DNA of 64,000 nt, from assembly GCA_963714795.1 (NCBI GenBank), contig CAVQPS010000006.1, positions 248,001 to 312,000 of the forward strand, in the 5' to 3' direction. The first letter of the stretch is position 1, and each line of letters starts with the position of its first letter. Shown here piece by piece: positions 26,825 to 37,177 of the stretch. This DNA comes from DATIXJ01 sp963714795. Lineage in GTDB: Bacteria > Bacteroidota > Ignavibacteria > UBA10030 > SZUA-254. The position numbers were made by a program, and so were the translations under genes. The notes under the pieces are model-generated. The model searched no databases and was not told the origin of the DNA. It was given only the letters and a program-made list of their open reading frames with translations.

Positions 26825-28289
26825 CCCGGAATGATGTGAGAAATTCAAGCATTCGATCCTGAAGGTTTCGCAGATCGCTGATGTCTTTCGGAAAATATTC
26901 CGAAAGAAAACTAAACGCGAGCAGTGTACCGCTTTTCGTCGTTGCGTATCCGGATAACGCACTTACGCCGGTCAACGATCCCGTTTTTGCGTGAACATTC
27001 CCTTCCGCAGTTGTTCCGCGCATCCTGTAGTGTAATGTTCCATCGACCCCGGCAATCGGTAAACTTTCATAAAATCGGGTGAACGTCCGCTGGTTGTGAT
27101 GTTGCCTGATCAGTAAGCCGACAATCGTATTTGGCGTGACGGCATTGTAAAAAGAAACACCGGAGCCATCGACCAGAGTAATTGCCGATGTATCGATTCC
27201 TTCATGGTCTAAATATTCCCGGACCACCTGGAGTCCGGATTCTGTGCTTCCCAAGGTATGGAAATATTCCGCTCCGAGAATTTTAAGAATATTTTCAGCC
27301 GCGATATTGTCACTTTCTTTATTGATCCGATGAATGACAGAATCTATCGGGTGAGAAAACTCCACTGCATGCGATACCGAAGACGTCACGGAATCAAGAA
27401 GAAGAGATCCGGTGACTGTAATCCCGTTTATTTGTAATCGTTCTTTCAACAAACGTAATGCAAACATCGGCGGCTGATAAACGCTGAAAGAAAATTTTTG
27501 CGGAAGACTTTTCGGTTCTATTCGTCCGGTAATCTCGAAAGTATTTTCTCCCCGTTTTCGTGTAACATGTAACGGGGGAATCGATGGGTCATTGGTTGTC
27601 ACGCCATTGTTGATGATCCGGCATTGTGATGTTTGCGGTTTGAATTGAACGGATGGCGGCATACCCTTTTGCTGCGCGGGAGAAACGATCATGTCGATGG
27701 CATTGTCGTTGATGGTGATCGGTGAAATGAATGCTTCATCCGGGTCCGGTTCATCATCCCACATCCAGCCGCGGCCCCAGGGAATATCGTCGAAATAACT
27801 TTCATTCCCGATGAGATTTCCTTTGATCGTTGTTATCTCTTTCTTTTTCAACACATTGATAATGGAGTCAAGATCGTCTGTTGTAAAAAGTGGATCGCCG
27901 AATCCTTTCAGGACAAAATTTCCCCGAAGAATATGTTTATTGACTTTGCCGTCGATCGAAAATTCCGTTTTGCAGCGAAACTTTGAATCGAAAATATGGA
28001 GAGCCGTTGCCGTCGTAAACAATTTGGTGTTGGATGCAGGGTGAAATAATTTATCGGCGTTTCGTTCGTAGAGAATTCTGCCGTCGTTGACAGAGACAAT
28101 CTTGATGCCGAAAAAACAGGACGAGAAAGTGGAATCGTCAATCATCCGATCAATGTACCGGTGAAGCGTGTCGAATGAAGATTTTCCATCCGTTATTTGA
28201 AGCGGATGCCCGGGAAACCCAAATGCTGGCACCGGATGAACGAGGAAAAGGGTAAAAAGAAAAACGCCGATACGATAAATATATTTCAT
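26817..28289 (-). CDS. dacB: D-alanyl-D-alanine carboxypeptidase/endopeptidase (PBP4, S13)
   Basis: A 490-residue periplasmic penicillin-binding protein that trims and cuts peptidoglycan cross-links. All three active-site motifs are present: SNTK at residues 86-89, SDN in KESDNIAAE, and KTG in HAKTGSLTGV. The large insert domain of class C PBPs lies between the first two. I start at ATG 28289 (MKYIYRIGVFLF), which gives a signal peptide. The frame is open 105 bases further upstream, but that would add a non-signal extension. It is divergent from secA. Confidence 0.9.
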   Translation of the reverse strand: MKYIYRIGVFLFTLFLVHPVPAFGFPGHPLQITDGKSSFDTLHRYIDRMIDDSTFSSCFFGIKIVSVNDGRILYERNADKLFHPASNTKLFTTATALHIFDSKFRCKTEFSIDGKVNKHILRGNFVLKGFGDPLFTTDDLDSIINVLKKKEITTIKGNLIGNESYFDDIPWGRGWMWDDEPDPDEAFISPITINDNAIDMIVSPAQQKGMPPSVQFKPQTSQCRIINNGVTTNDPSIPPLHVTRKRGENTFEITGRIEPKSLPQKFSFSVYQPPMFALRLLKERLQINGITVTGSLLLDSVTSSVSHAVEFSHPIDSVIHRINKESDNIAAENILKILGAEYFHTLGSTESGLQVVREYLDHEGIDTSAITLVDGSGVSFYNAVTPNTIVGLLIRQHHNQRTFTRFYESLPIAGVDGTLHYRMRGTTAEGNVHAKTGSLTGVSALSGYATTKSGTLLAFSFLSEYFPKDISDLRNLQDRMLEFLTSFREK

Positions 28290-28443
28290 GTGAGATGGCC
28301 GATGAAAGTTGCTGTTCGTTGTAGCCCAAAATACAGAAATAAAAATAAAATCCAAAGAACCGGGTTCAGTCCCGATGTTTGTTTTCAACGTCAAAAATCA
28401 TTAATTTAACAAACGTTTTATCATCAAATTCTAACAAAAAGGT

Positions 28444-31400
28444 ATGTTAAATTTTTTATCGAAGATATTTCCCAGTAAATCCGATAAGGATATTAAACGC
28501 ATTTTTCCGGTTGTTGAGGAAATTAACCGATATTCAGAGCAGTTACAGAGTCTTACCGATGAGGAATTAAAAGGAAAGACAGAGGAATTTCGACAACGGA
28601 TTGCTGAAGTTACTGCGGAAATCAAACAGGAGATTGACTCTGCAAAAGAACAATTGAAGGCTGAAGAGCTTTCGCTTGATCAACGGGAAGATTTATTCAA
28701 CCAGATTGAAGAAGCGCAAAAGAATCTTTATGCTACTATCGCCGAAACATTAACGGAAATGCTCCCCGAAGCATACGCCGTTGTCAAGGACGCCTGCCGC
28801 CGGCTTGTTGGACAGTCATGGGAAATTACCGGCCAGAAAATTGTGTGGGATATGGTTCCGTTCGATGTTCAGCTTGTCGGAGGAGTTGTTTTGCATGAAG
28901 GGAAAATTGCCGAGATGGCAACCGGTGAGGGAAAAACTTTGGTTGCGACCTTGCCATTATACTTGAACGCACTGCCGGGTTACGGCGTCCATCTCGTAAC
29001 CGTGAATGATTACCTTGCCCTGCGCGATAGCCAGTGGATGGGAAGAGTTTTTGAATTTCTCGGGCTGACGGTCGGTTGCATTCAGACATCGATGGATCCG
29101 ATCCAGCGCCGGAAGCAATATGGATGCGATATCACCTACGGCACGAATAATGAATTCGGCTTCGATTATTTACGTGACAATATGGTGGGATCGCCCGAAC
29201 ATCTTGTTCACCGGGAATATTATTATGCGATTGTCGACGAAGTGGATTCGGTTCTTATCGATGAAGCGCGAACACCCTTGATTATCAGCGGTCCTGTGCA
29301 AAGCGAAGACCATAAGTTTAGCGAAATGAAACCGCGGGTGGAACGGATCGTTTCCGCACAGCGGAATTTTGTCAACAAAATCGTTGCCGAAGCGGAGCAA
29401 TTTCTTACCGAAGGTAAAACCGAAGAAGCGGGAATTCAACTGTTGCGTGCATTCCGGGGGTTGCCGAAACACAAACGCCTGATCAAACTGTTCAGCGAGC
29501 CCGGCAATAAAAAATTGATGCAGCAAACCGAAATGGAATATCTGCGCGATCAATCCAGCCGCATGCATGAAATTGATGATGAATTGTATTATGCGATCGA
29601 TGAGAGAGATCATTCCATCAATTTGACGGAGAAAGGTCGGGATATTCTCGCCGGCGGCAGCAGCGGCGATAAAGATTTTTTTATCCTGCCCGATGTCGGA
29701 ACGGAAATTGCCACCATTGATAGTGATGCGTCTCTTTCTTCCGAACAGAAACAACTGAAGAAAGATGAGTTGAATTTATTATATGCTGAGAAGAGCGACC
29801 GTATTCACACCGTGACCCAATTATTGCGCGCGTATTCGTTGTATGAAAAAGACGATGAATATGTCGTCTCGGAAGACGGTAAGGTCATGATTGTCGATGA
29901 ATTTACCGGCCGATTGCTTCCCGGCAGGCGCTATTCCGACGGCTTGCATCAAGCAATCGAGGCAAAAGAAGGCGTGAAAGTGGAGCGGGATATGCAAACG
30001 CTCGCGACAATCACGTTGCAGAATTATTTCCGGCTGTATAAAAAACTTGCCGGTATGACCGGTACGGCAGAAACCGAAGCGGCGGAATTTTTCGATATTT
30101 ATAAATTGGACGTCGTCGTCGTTCCCACAAACCAGGACATGATTCGCGACGATATGGATGACGTAATTTATAAAACGAAACGGGAAAAATACAACGCCGT
30201 TATTCTGGAAATCGAGCAAATGCGGAAAATCAACCGGCCGACACTGGTCGGCACGACGAGCGTCGAAGTTTCGGAAACATTAAGCCGGATGTTGAAACGG
30301 CAGGGCATCCCGCATAATGTTCTGAATGCCAAACAACATCAGCGTGAAGCGGAAATCGTCGCACATGCGGGTTTACCAGGCGCCGTGACGATCGCTACGA
30401 ATATGGCCGGCCGCGGTACCGATATCAAACTCGGTCCCGGAATTGCCGATGCCGGAGGACTTCATATCATCGGTACGGAGCGGCATGAATCGAGACGTAT
30501 CGACCGCCAATTGCGCGGGCGAGCAGGCAGGCAGGGCGATCCCGGTTCCTCGAAATTCTATCTTTCCCTCGAAGATGATTTGATGCGGTTGTTCGGCAGC
30601 GACCGAATTGCCGGTATCATGGATCGCCTCGGACTCAAAGAAGGCGATATGATTCAGCATCCGTTGATCACACGATCCGTCCAGCGGGCGCAAAAGAAGG
30701 TTGAAGAAAATAATTTTGCCATCCGTAAACGGCTTCTCGAATATGACAACGTCATGAATCAACAACGGGAAGTCATTTATTCACGACGGCGTCATGCTTT
30801 GCTCGGTGAACGTTTGCGGGAAGATATTTACGAGTTGTTGCGGGATTTGATCGATAAACTTGTCGACAAGCATTACGACCATGCGGAAATTGATCAACTG
30901 AAAGAAGATCTCCGGACTAATTTCCTGATTGATTTCACGATCGATCCGGCAACATGGCAAACAACCGGAAACAGTGGTGTGAAAGATGCTGTCTTTAAAG
31001 CCGCTGTTGATTTTTACAAACGGAAAGAAGAACGGATTGGCACAGACCAATTAACTTTACTCGAAACGATGGTCTCACTGCAGGTCATCGATGAACGATG
31101 GAAAGATCATCTTCGCGAAATGGACGATCTGAAAGAAGGAATTCATCTCCGGGCGTACGGACAAAAAGATCCCATCGTTGAATATAAAACTGAATCATTC
31201 AACATGTTCGTCGAACTTCTCGATATGGTGGGCATGGAAACGCTCAATCTCGTTTTTAAACTGTTCCCCCAGCAAGCGGAAGTAGCGGCGCCCAAAATGC
31301 AACCACGGGCTTCGCGTCCTCAGCAGATGACCCTGACACATGCCTCATCGCAGGGAATGGGCTTCCATGCGGTTCCTGAGCCCGCTAGTGCCGAGAATCC

Positions 31401-31533
31401 CGGTGGTACACGGGAGTCCGGTGCACCGCCGGTGGAAAAACCTCAACCGATTCGTGTTGGTGAGAAAACCGGTCGCAATGATCCTTGCCCATGCGGAAGC
31501 GGGAAAAAATATAAGAATTGCCACGGCAAATAA
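28444..31533 (+). CDS. secA: Preprotein translocase ATPase SecA
   Basis: A 1029-residue motor that drives proteins through SecYEG. Walker A is ATGEGKTLVA. The DEAD-like box is DEVDSVLIDEART. Motif VI is RGRAGRQGDPG with TNMAGRGTDI before it. The helical scaffold and wing domain follow. The C-terminal zinc finger CPCGSGKKYKNCHGK is complete. The length, and the insertion around residues 290-350 (SAQRNFVNKIVAEAEQFL), fit Bacteroidota SecA. It is divergent from dacB and has 49 bases before era. Confidence 0.97.
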   Translation: MLNFLSKIFPSKSDKDIKRIFPVVEEINRYSEQLQSLTDEELKGKTEEFRQRIAEVTAEIKQEIDSAKEQLKAEELSLDQREDLFNQIEEAQKNLYATIAETLTEMLPEAYAVVKDACRRLVGQSWEITGQKIVWDMVPFDVQLVGGVVLHEGKIAEMATGEGKTLVATLPLYLNALPGYGVHLVTVNDYLALRDSQWMGRVFEFLGLTVGCIQTSMDPIQRRKQYGCDITYGTNNEFGFDYLRDNMVGSPEHLVHREYYYAIVDEVDSVLIDEARTPLIISGPVQSEDHKFSEMKPRVERIVSAQRNFVNKIVAEAEQFLTEGKTEEAGIQLLRAFRGLPKHKRLIKLFSEPGNKKLMQQTEMEYLRDQSSRMHEIDDELYYAIDERDHSINLTEKGRDILAGGSSGDKDFFILPDVGTEIATIDSDASLSSEQKQLKKDELNLLYAEKSDRIHTVTQLLRAYSLYEKDDEYVVSEDGKVMIVDEFTGRLLPGRRYSDGLHQAIEAKEGVKVERDMQTLATITLQNYFRLYKKLAGMTGTAETEAAEFFDIYKLDVVVVPTNQDMIRDDMDDVIYKTKREKYNAVILEIEQMRKINRPTLVGTTSVEVSETLSRMLKRQGIPHNVLNAKQHQREAEIVAHAGLPGAVTIATNMAGRGTDIKLGPGIADAGGLHIIGTERHESRRIDRQLRGRAGRQGDPGSSKFYLSLEDDLMRLFGSDRIAGIMDRLGLKEGDMIQHPLITRSVQRAQKKVEENNFAIRKRLLEYDNVMNQQREVIYSRRRHALLGERLREDIYELLRDLIDKLVDKHYDHAEIDQLKEDLRTNFLIDFTIDPATWQTTGNSGVKDAVFKAAVDFYKRKEERIGTDQLTLLETMVSLQVIDERWKDHLREMDDLKEGIHLRAYGQKDPIVEYKTESFNMFVELLDMVGMETLNLVFKLFPQQAEVAAPKMQPRASRPQQMTLTHASSQGMGFHAVPEPASAENPGGTRESGAPPVEKPQPIRVGEKTGRNDPCPCGSGKKYKNCHGK

Positions 31534-31582
31534 TATATGATGCACATAAAACGGTATTCCCGTTGAGGAATTTCTGACAATC

Positions 31583-32509
31583 ATGGACGACAATCGGGAA
31601 ATTCCTGAACGGCCGTTTCGTGCCGGATATGTTGCCATTATCGGAGAACCGAACGTCGGCAAGTCGACGTTAATGAACACGTTGATCGGCCAGAAAATTT
31701 CCATCGTTACTCCTAAACCCCAAACGACACGTCATAGAGTTCTCGGTATTCTTTCCGAACAGCACACTCAAATTATTTTTTTGGATACCCCCGGTTTTTT
31801 GAAACCGCAATATAAACTTCACGAAGCAATGATGAAATCGGTTCGGGGCGCTATCGGCGATGCGGATGTTTTGTTTTTTATGATCGATGTCTCAAAAATA
31901 AAATCCGAGCAGATGGCCGAACAGATCACTGCATTGCGATCATTTGTGAACGATGCGAAACCGATTTTTCTTCTGATCAATAAAATCGACCTGTGTACGA
32001 AACAGGATGTGCTAATGGCTATTGCCGTGTGTTCTTCATTGTATTCCTTTAAGGAAGTTTTTCCGATCTCTGCCTTGCATCAATACGGCACCAAGGAACT
32101 TATCGAAAATGTGATTCGGGTTTTGCCGGAACATCCGCCGTTTTATCCGAACGATATGATTAGCGAACATCCGGAACGATTTTTTGTCAGTGAGATTATC
32201 CGGGAGAAAATTTTTGAACAATTCCGGGATGAAATTCCATACTCCACGTCTGTTGATATCATTGCATTTCAGGAACAATCCGGCAGAAAAGATGTCATCA
32301 ATGCAGAAATATATGTCGAACGCGATTCCCAAAAAGGAATTCTGATCGGCAAACAGGGAAAAGCTTTAAAAGAAATCGGACAACACGCCCGGAAAGATAT
32401 TGAAGCGTTTTTAGGACGTGCCGTTTTCTTGGAATTACATGTGAAAGTCCGGGAGAAATGGAGACAAAAAGAATCCTGGTTGAAAAAATTGGGATATACT
32501 TCTCCATGA
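31583..32509 (+). CDS. era: GTPase Era
   Basis: A 308-residue ribosome-assembly GTPase that binds the 3' end of 16S rRNA. G1 is GEPNVGKST, G2 includes TTRHRV, G3 is DTPGF and G4 is NKID. The C-terminal KH domain carries IGKQGKALKEIGQHARKDIE. The length is typical. The stop overlaps the start of the glycosyltransferase gene by 4 bases. Confidence 0.96.
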   Translation: MDDNREIPERPFRAGYVAIIGEPNVGKSTLMNTLIGQKISIVTPKPQTTRHRVLGILSEQHTQIIFLDTPGFLKPQYKLHEAMMKSVRGAIGDADVLFFMIDVSKIKSEQMAEQITALRSFVNDAKPIFLLINKIDLCTKQDVLMAIAVCSSLYSFKEVFPISALHQYGTKELIENVIRVLPEHPPFYPNDMISEHPERFFVSEIIREKIFEQFRDEIPYSTSVDIIAFQEQSGRKDVINAEIYVERDSQKGILIGKQGKALKEIGQHARKDIEAFLGRAVFLELHVKVREKWRQKESWLKKLGYTSP

Positions 32510-34005
32510 AACCAGGGTCATGGAAAGTCCGGGCGTTCGATGCTCTCATCATCGTTTCCGTTGTTTCGTTCATCACTGTTCTTTCGTTATTGACAAAAAG
32601 TTTTTGGGGCGACGAGATTTTGAGCATTTCTTTTTCTTCGGGAACGGTTGCGAATGTGCTTTCATCCGTCGCATCAGATTATCATCCGCCGTTATATTTT
32701 TTATTGTTAAAACTGTGGATAATGTTCTTCGGAACGGGCGAAGTAATCCTGCGGATTTTTCAGGGCACACAAAGTGTCGTTTTCCTTTGGCTTTCTCTTA
32801 TCATATTCCGCAACACATTTCCATCAAATCGTTATCATCCGTTTTGGATTCTCTTGTTAGTGTCAAGTGAGTTCTGGCTTTTCACGCCGATGGTTCGATA
32901 CTATATCTTTGCCGCTGACCTTGTGTTACTTGCCACGATTGTGTTTTTTTATTGGTTAACGAATTCGAATATCAAAACGACGATCATGTTGGTTTTGACA
33001 TATGTTGCTGTTCTGTATTCGGATTATCTGTCGGCCATTGTTCTTTTCGTGCACGCAGTAATCGTGGTTTGGAAATATCGTTCCCTGGTAAAAACATTGT
33101 TCATTGCGTATGCACTTTCTTTTCTCGCGTTCATTCCGTGGATCATGACCGTGCTCAGCCAGATTCATCATCTCGTAAGTACTCATCACGATGCCGATCT
33201 CAACGCTTCGCCATTTGCCATGGTCATAAAAATAGCGTTCAGCCTCTATGCATTTACATTCGGAGAAATGTTATATCCGTTTGAGCCGATTACTGTTCTC
33301 GGTTTGCTATTATTCATTGTAACAATTGTTTGGATCTGTATGAAGAAAGATTTTCCGAAGAATGAGAATCTTTTTTACGCGATATTGCTCGTTACGGCAG
33401 GAATTGTATTTACGTCATTTGTCACGACCTATATCGCTTCACGTACCAGTTTTATCTATACGCCGTCACGGGCATTATTTGCCTTGCCGTTTCTTTTTTT
33501 GTCGGGCGGTATGATGTATTCTTCGATCCGTTCACGCTGGATGCAATTTATTTTTTTTGGAGGCGTGCTGGCAATCAATCTTATGGGAGATATTCACTGG
33601 ATTGAGAATAGCCACTTCATTATGCCCGTATATGCATCACCATGGAAAACGGTCGTCCACGATTTGCAGGGAACGAAAGGAATCATTATTTCCGATGAAA
33701 GTTTATGTTATGATTATTATCGAGGGCAGAGTGAGGGTGCTTTTCCGCTCCTGCTAAAACCGAAAACAGTCGATGACTTGAACGGAATTGTCCGTGATTC
33801 ATCCATTACGCTGATTCTGGTCGGTCGTGAGTCAACGGAGTCTGAAGTTCATCAGGAAATTATCGATTTCCTGAATGCGAACGCGAAACTGACCGGCACA
33901 AAAAAATATCTTCCCATCGACAAGGAATATCAGGAATTGAAATCGACAATTCTTCATCGCCCGTCGTACGACGCGAAGATCACTGTATTTCATTATGAAC
34001 TCTAA
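32506..34005 (+). CDS. GT-C membrane glycosyltransferase (PMT/ArnT-like)
   Basis: A 499-residue integral membrane protein with about ten helices. The first periplasmic loop carries WGDE, the acidic catalytic motif of GT39/GT83-type enzymes, and HPPLYFLLLKLW marks the following helix. The C-terminal 130 residues form a soluble domain (VHDLQGTKGIIISDESLCYD). I start at ATG 32506, coupled to era by an ATGA overlap; an upstream ATG at 32458 lies inside era. It would use a polyprenyl-phosphate sugar. The target is unknown. Confidence 0.75.
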   Translation: MKPGSWKVRAFDALIIVSVVSFITVLSLLTKSFWGDEILSISFSSGTVANVLSSVASDYHPPLYFLLLKLWIMFFGTGEVILRIFQGTQSVVFLWLSLIIFRNTFPSNRYHPFWILLLVSSEFWLFTPMVRYYIFAADLVLLATIVFFYWLTNSNIKTTIMLVLTYVAVLYSDYLSAIVLFVHAVIVVWKYRSLVKTLFIAYALSFLAFIPWIMTVLSQIHHLVSTHHDADLNASPFAMVIKIAFSLYAFTFGEMLYPFEPITVLGLLLFIVTIVWICMKKDFPKNENLFYAILLVTAGIVFTSFVTTYIASRTSFIYTPSRALFALPFLFLSGGMMYSSIRSRWMQFIFFGGVLAINLMGDIHWIENSHFIMPVYASPWKTVVHDLQGTKGIIISDESLCYDYYRGQSEGAFPLLLKPKTVDDLNGIVRDSSITLILVGRESTESEVHQEIIDFLNANAKLTGTKKYLPIDKEYQELKSTILHRPSYDAKITVFHYEL

Positions 34006-34025
34006 TATTCTATAACCTATTCTTT

Positions 34026-35297
34026 ATGCCGTCGATAAAACCTTTCAAAGGAATTTTCTATAATCATCGTACAGTCAACATCGGTGATGTGGTGGCTCCG
34101 CCGTACGACGTTATTTCTCCGGAGCTTCAAACGATGTTGTATGATCGGCATCCGGCGAATGTTGTCCGGTTAATTTATGGCAGGGAAGAAGACCGGTATG
34201 CTTCAGCCGCACGATATTTTTCTGAATGGCAGGCGTCCGGAATTCTGGAAAGCGATGAAACGGAATCGGTCTATCTGCTGTTTCAAAATTTCCATCTGCA
34301 TGACGGTTCCCGGGTAGAGCGAAAAGGATTCATAGCGGCGTGCGAACTCGAGGACATCGGAAAAGGTTCGATTGTTCCCCATGAACGAACGCTTGCAAAT
34401 CCCAAAGAGGACCGTTTCAAATTATTTCAGTCAACGAAAGCGATGTTCAGCCAAATATTTTCGCTGTACAACGATCCGCATCATACGCTGGATAGTATTT
34501 TCGATCAGTCAAAAAAAACACCTCCGATGTTTGATGTTGTTTTTGAAGAAATCAGAAACCGGATATGGAAAATATCGGATACCGATACGATCGGATCGAT
34601 CAGACAATTTCTTGCAGACCGGCGCGTGTATATTGCCGATGGTCATCACCGGTACGAGACGGCGCTGATATATCGGGATTCCATGCGGCTTCATTACCCG
34701 TCCAGAGGAACGGAACCGTTTAATTTTGTACCGATGTTCTTTACGAATATGCATGATCCCGGACTGATCGTCCTGCCGACACATCGGATTATTCACAGCA
34801 TTCCGGCATTCAACCGGCAGAAATTATTGGAAAAATTACAAACGTCTTTTAACACCGAAACGAAACAATCATTACCGGAATTGAACTCTGCGTTACAGGC
34901 GGAGAAATCCCGATCGTTCGGACTCATTCTGGGTGATCCTCTCGAGTTTATATTGTTGCGGTTGAATCAATCGACTCCTTCGTTGGAACATGAAATTCCG
35001 AATGTCCTTGCTGATTTGGATGTGACGATCCTTCATTCGATCATTATAAAAGATATACTTGGAGTGAGCGAAGAGGATCAAATCAAAAAAACGAATCTCG
35101 ATTATGTCAAAGAGATGCAGCAAGCATTCGACTATGTCCGTGAGGGAAAAGCACAAGCCGCATTTCTCATGAATCCGACACGAGTCGATCAGGTGTGTGC
35201 CGTTGCCGAAGCGGGGTATACGATGCCGCAGAAGTCGACATATTTTTATCCGAAACTCCTTTCCGGGTTGGTTATGTATTCTTTTATTGATCGATGA
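34026..35297 (+). CDS. DUF1015 family protein
   Basis: A 423-residue soluble protein recognised by its start PFKGIFYNHRTVNIGDVVAPPYDVIS and the block IADGHHRYETALIYRD, both hallmarks of DUF1015. In many bacteria it lies near serine or central-metabolism genes. It has no characterised activity that I can name with confidence. The conserved His-His-Arg-Tyr cluster suggests an enzyme. It is followed after 6 bases by a DMT transporter gene. Confidence 0.85.
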   Translation: MPSIKPFKGIFYNHRTVNIGDVVAPPYDVISPELQTMLYDRHPANVVRLIYGREEDRYASAARYFSEWQASGILESDETESVYLLFQNFHLHDGSRVERKGFIAACELEDIGKGSIVPHERTLANPKEDRFKLFQSTKAMFSQIFSLYNDPHHTLDSIFDQSKKTPPMFDVVFEEIRNRIWKISDTDTIGSIRQFLADRRVYIADGHHRYETALIYRDSMRLHYPSRGTEPFNFVPMFFTNMHDPGLIVLPTHRIIHSIPAFNRQKLLEKLQTSFNTETKQSLPELNSALQAEKSRSFGLILGDPLEFILLRLNQSTPSLEHEIPNVLADLDVTILHSIIIKDILGVSEEDQIKKTNLDYVKEMQQAFDYVREGKAQAAFLMNPTRVDQVCAVAEAGYTMPQKSTYFYPKLLSGLVMYSFIDR

Positions 35298-35303
35298 CGG
35301 TGC

Positions 35304-36221
35304 ATGAAATCTGAACGTTTGCTGGTTGTTGCCGGATTTATTTTGATTTCCATTATTTGGGGATCGACCTGGCTGGCGATCAAAATTGGATTGGAAAATA
35401 TTTCGCCATTTTTTGGTGTCGCCCTGAGATTTACCGTTGCCAGCCTCATTCTCCTGGCAATTACATTCCTTCGCGGAAAAAAAATTCCTTTGGATAAGCA
35501 GATGGTAATGTTATATCTGTCGCTCGGATTGCTTTCGTTCAGTCTTCCGTATGCTTTGGTCTATTGGGGCGAACAATCTATTCCTTCCGGACTCACGTCG
35601 ATCCTTTTTGCATTCTATCCGTTTGTCGTTGCCGTGATATCTCATTTTTTTCTCCCGAGCGAGAAATTGACTGCCGGAAAAATTATCGGCATTGTTCTCG
35701 GCTTCGCGGGCTTATTCATTATTTTCCGTTCCGATCTTCATGTGGAAAACGGGAAAATGCTTGCCATGTTTGCAATTATTTTGAGCACCTTGATGCAGGG
35801 AGTCAGTCTTGTCATTGTCAAACGAATGGGAAAACATATCGATCCGCTGACGATGAACTGCGGAGGCATTTTGGCCGGTATTCCCGTCATGTATCTTCTG
35901 GCGTTTTCCCTGGAAGATCCCGGCACGGTCCATTTTGGCGTTCAGGGTATTTCATCCATTCTGTATCTCGGTTCGTTCGGTACCGTATTGACGTTCGGGG
36001 TTTTTTACTGGTTATTGAAACGGGTAGAGGCGGTCTACCTTGCATTGACTTCATTGATCACACCGATACTGGCGGTTGTTTTAGGAGCCATTTGGTACGG
36101 TGAAACGCTTTCTTCGAATGTATTCATCGGTGCATCGATGGTGTTCGCGGGCATCGGCGTCATCAACGGAAAGGAATTGATAAAAAAAATGTATTTACAG
36201 AAAAAGGGTAAAACAGAATGA
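35304..36221 (+). CDS. EamA family DMT transporter
   Basis: A 305-residue protein with ten predicted membrane helices in two EamA repeats. Marks are IIWGSTWLAIKIGL at the N-terminus and the second-half block LTSLITPILAVVLGAIWYGE. Family members export amino acids or metabolites. The stop overlaps the mce start by 4 bases. The substrate is unknown. Confidence 0.88.
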   Translation: MKSERLLVVAGFILISIIWGSTWLAIKIGLENISPFFGVALRFTVASLILLAITFLRGKKIPLDKQMVMLYLSLGLLSFSLPYALVYWGEQSIPSGLTSILFAFYPFVVAVISHFFLPSEKLTAGKIIGIVLGFAGLFIIFRSDLHVENGKMLAMFAIILSTLMQGVSLVIVKRMGKHIDPLTMNCGGILAGIPVMYLLAFSLEDPGTVHFGVQGISSILYLGSFGTVLTFGVFYWLLKRVEAVYLALTSLITPILAVVLGAIWYGETLSSNVFIGASMVFAGIGVINGKELIKKMYLQKKGKTE

Positions 36222-36623
36222 TAAAAAAACTATCCCATGTCGGTGTTGCGGTGAGAAATCTCGAGGAAGTCGAAGAACGTATTTTCCCGGTTGTTTCAGA
36301 TAAAAAATATAGAAACGGAAACGGTTGCCGACCAAAAAGTCAAGCTCGCTTTTTTCCATATCGGCGACGCCTCCGTGGAACTGACGGAATCGACGGCGCC
36401 GGATTCTCCGATCAGTAAATTCCTTGAACGGCGGGGTGAAGGTGTTCATCATCTTTCGTTCGAAGTGGATGATATCCGTGCCGAACTTGCCAGGCTCAAA
36501 AAGGAAGGGTTTCAACTGATCGACGAGGAGCCGCGAAAAGGTGCCGGCGGATACTGGATTGCTTTCATCCATCCCAAATCGACGAACGGGGTCTTGGTTG
36601 AAATCAGTCAGAAAATCAAATAG
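36218..36623 (+). pseudogene. mce: Methylmalonyl-CoA epimerase, frameshifted
   Basis: The enzyme interconverts the two forms of methylmalonyl-CoA in propionate metabolism. The first 24 residues (KLSHVGVAVRNLEEVEERIF) read in the frame of ATG 36218. From 36291 the +1 frame carries the rest: VKLAFFHIGDASVELTEST, RGEGVHHLSFEVDD, FIHPKSTNGVLVEI. The metal-binding His and Glu residues of the vicinal-oxygen-chelate fold are all present. The length is 406 bases, one over a multiple of three. Removing one C from CCCGG at 36286-36290 gives one clean frame of about 134 residues, the family norm. Sequence error or recent mutation are both possible. Confidence 0.88.
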
Positions 36624-36661
36624 CGGAACGTTGATTTTTTGAATCGATATGATTACATTTT

Positions 36662-36763
36662 ATAAGGCGATGGAGTTCGCCGCAAACTATTCCGCTCAGG
36701 AAACATCGGGATTAATGACTCCTGCACATACGCTTGTCAGCAAACGTGTAAGGAGTTTTTTAT
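36662..36763 (+). ncRNA. Fluoride riboswitch (crcB motif) with terminator
   Basis: The aptamer begins AAGGCGATGGAGTTCGCC, continues with GCAAAC, and closes with ATGACTCCTG, the known crcB RNA pattern. The CTCCT of the aptamer can instead pair with AGGAG at 36751-36755, helped by partial pairing of ACATACGCTTG with CAAACGTGT, and a run of six T follows. The same AGGAG is the ribosome site of crcB. The switch could thus act on both transcription and translation. It lies directly upstream of the fluoride channel gene. Confidence 0.9.
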
Positions 36764-37165
36764 TTGTTGAATATCGACAGGAATAACGTTGTGATAAATC
36801 TTTCATTGGTTTTTGTCGGAGGCGGAATCGGTGCCGTCGCGCGATACTGGATGCAGGGAATCATGTACCGTTTTATGAGCGGTGTTTTACCATACGGGAC
36901 GATTGCCGTGAATGTTCTCGGATGTTTCATGATCGGATTACTGATGACCGGCATGGAAGAACGTTTCATGGTGAACCCGTCCTTACGGATTTTTATCACT
37001 ATCGGTATTCTTGGCGGATTTACCACATTTTCATCATTCAGTTTTGAAACAATCGCGTTATTTCAGGACGGAGAAATATTCTTCGGGATGCTGAACGTAT
37101 TGGCAAGCGTCGTCATCTGTCTTTCGGCAACTTATGTCGGTGTCTTCATCGGAAAATTATTTTAA
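36764..37165 (+). CDS. crcB: Fluoride channel FluC/CrcB
   Basis: A 133-residue membrane protein with four helices that forms a dual-topology dimer exporting fluoride. The motifs GGGIGAVARYW, GTIAVNVLGCF (with the pore Asn) and GGFTTFSSFSFE (with the phenylalanine box and sodium-site region) are all present. The start is TTG 36764, 8 bases after AAGGAG, which is itself inside the riboswitch hairpin. A DUF190 gene follows 12 bases downstream. Confidence 0.95.
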   Translation: MLNIDRNNVVINLSLVFVGGGIGAVARYWMQGIMYRFMSGVLPYGTIAVNVLGCFMIGLLMTGMEERFMVNPSLRIFITIGILGGFTTFSSFSFETIALFQDGEIFFGMLNVLASVVICLSATYVGVFIGKLF

Positions 37166-37177
37166 TAAAGGGATTGT

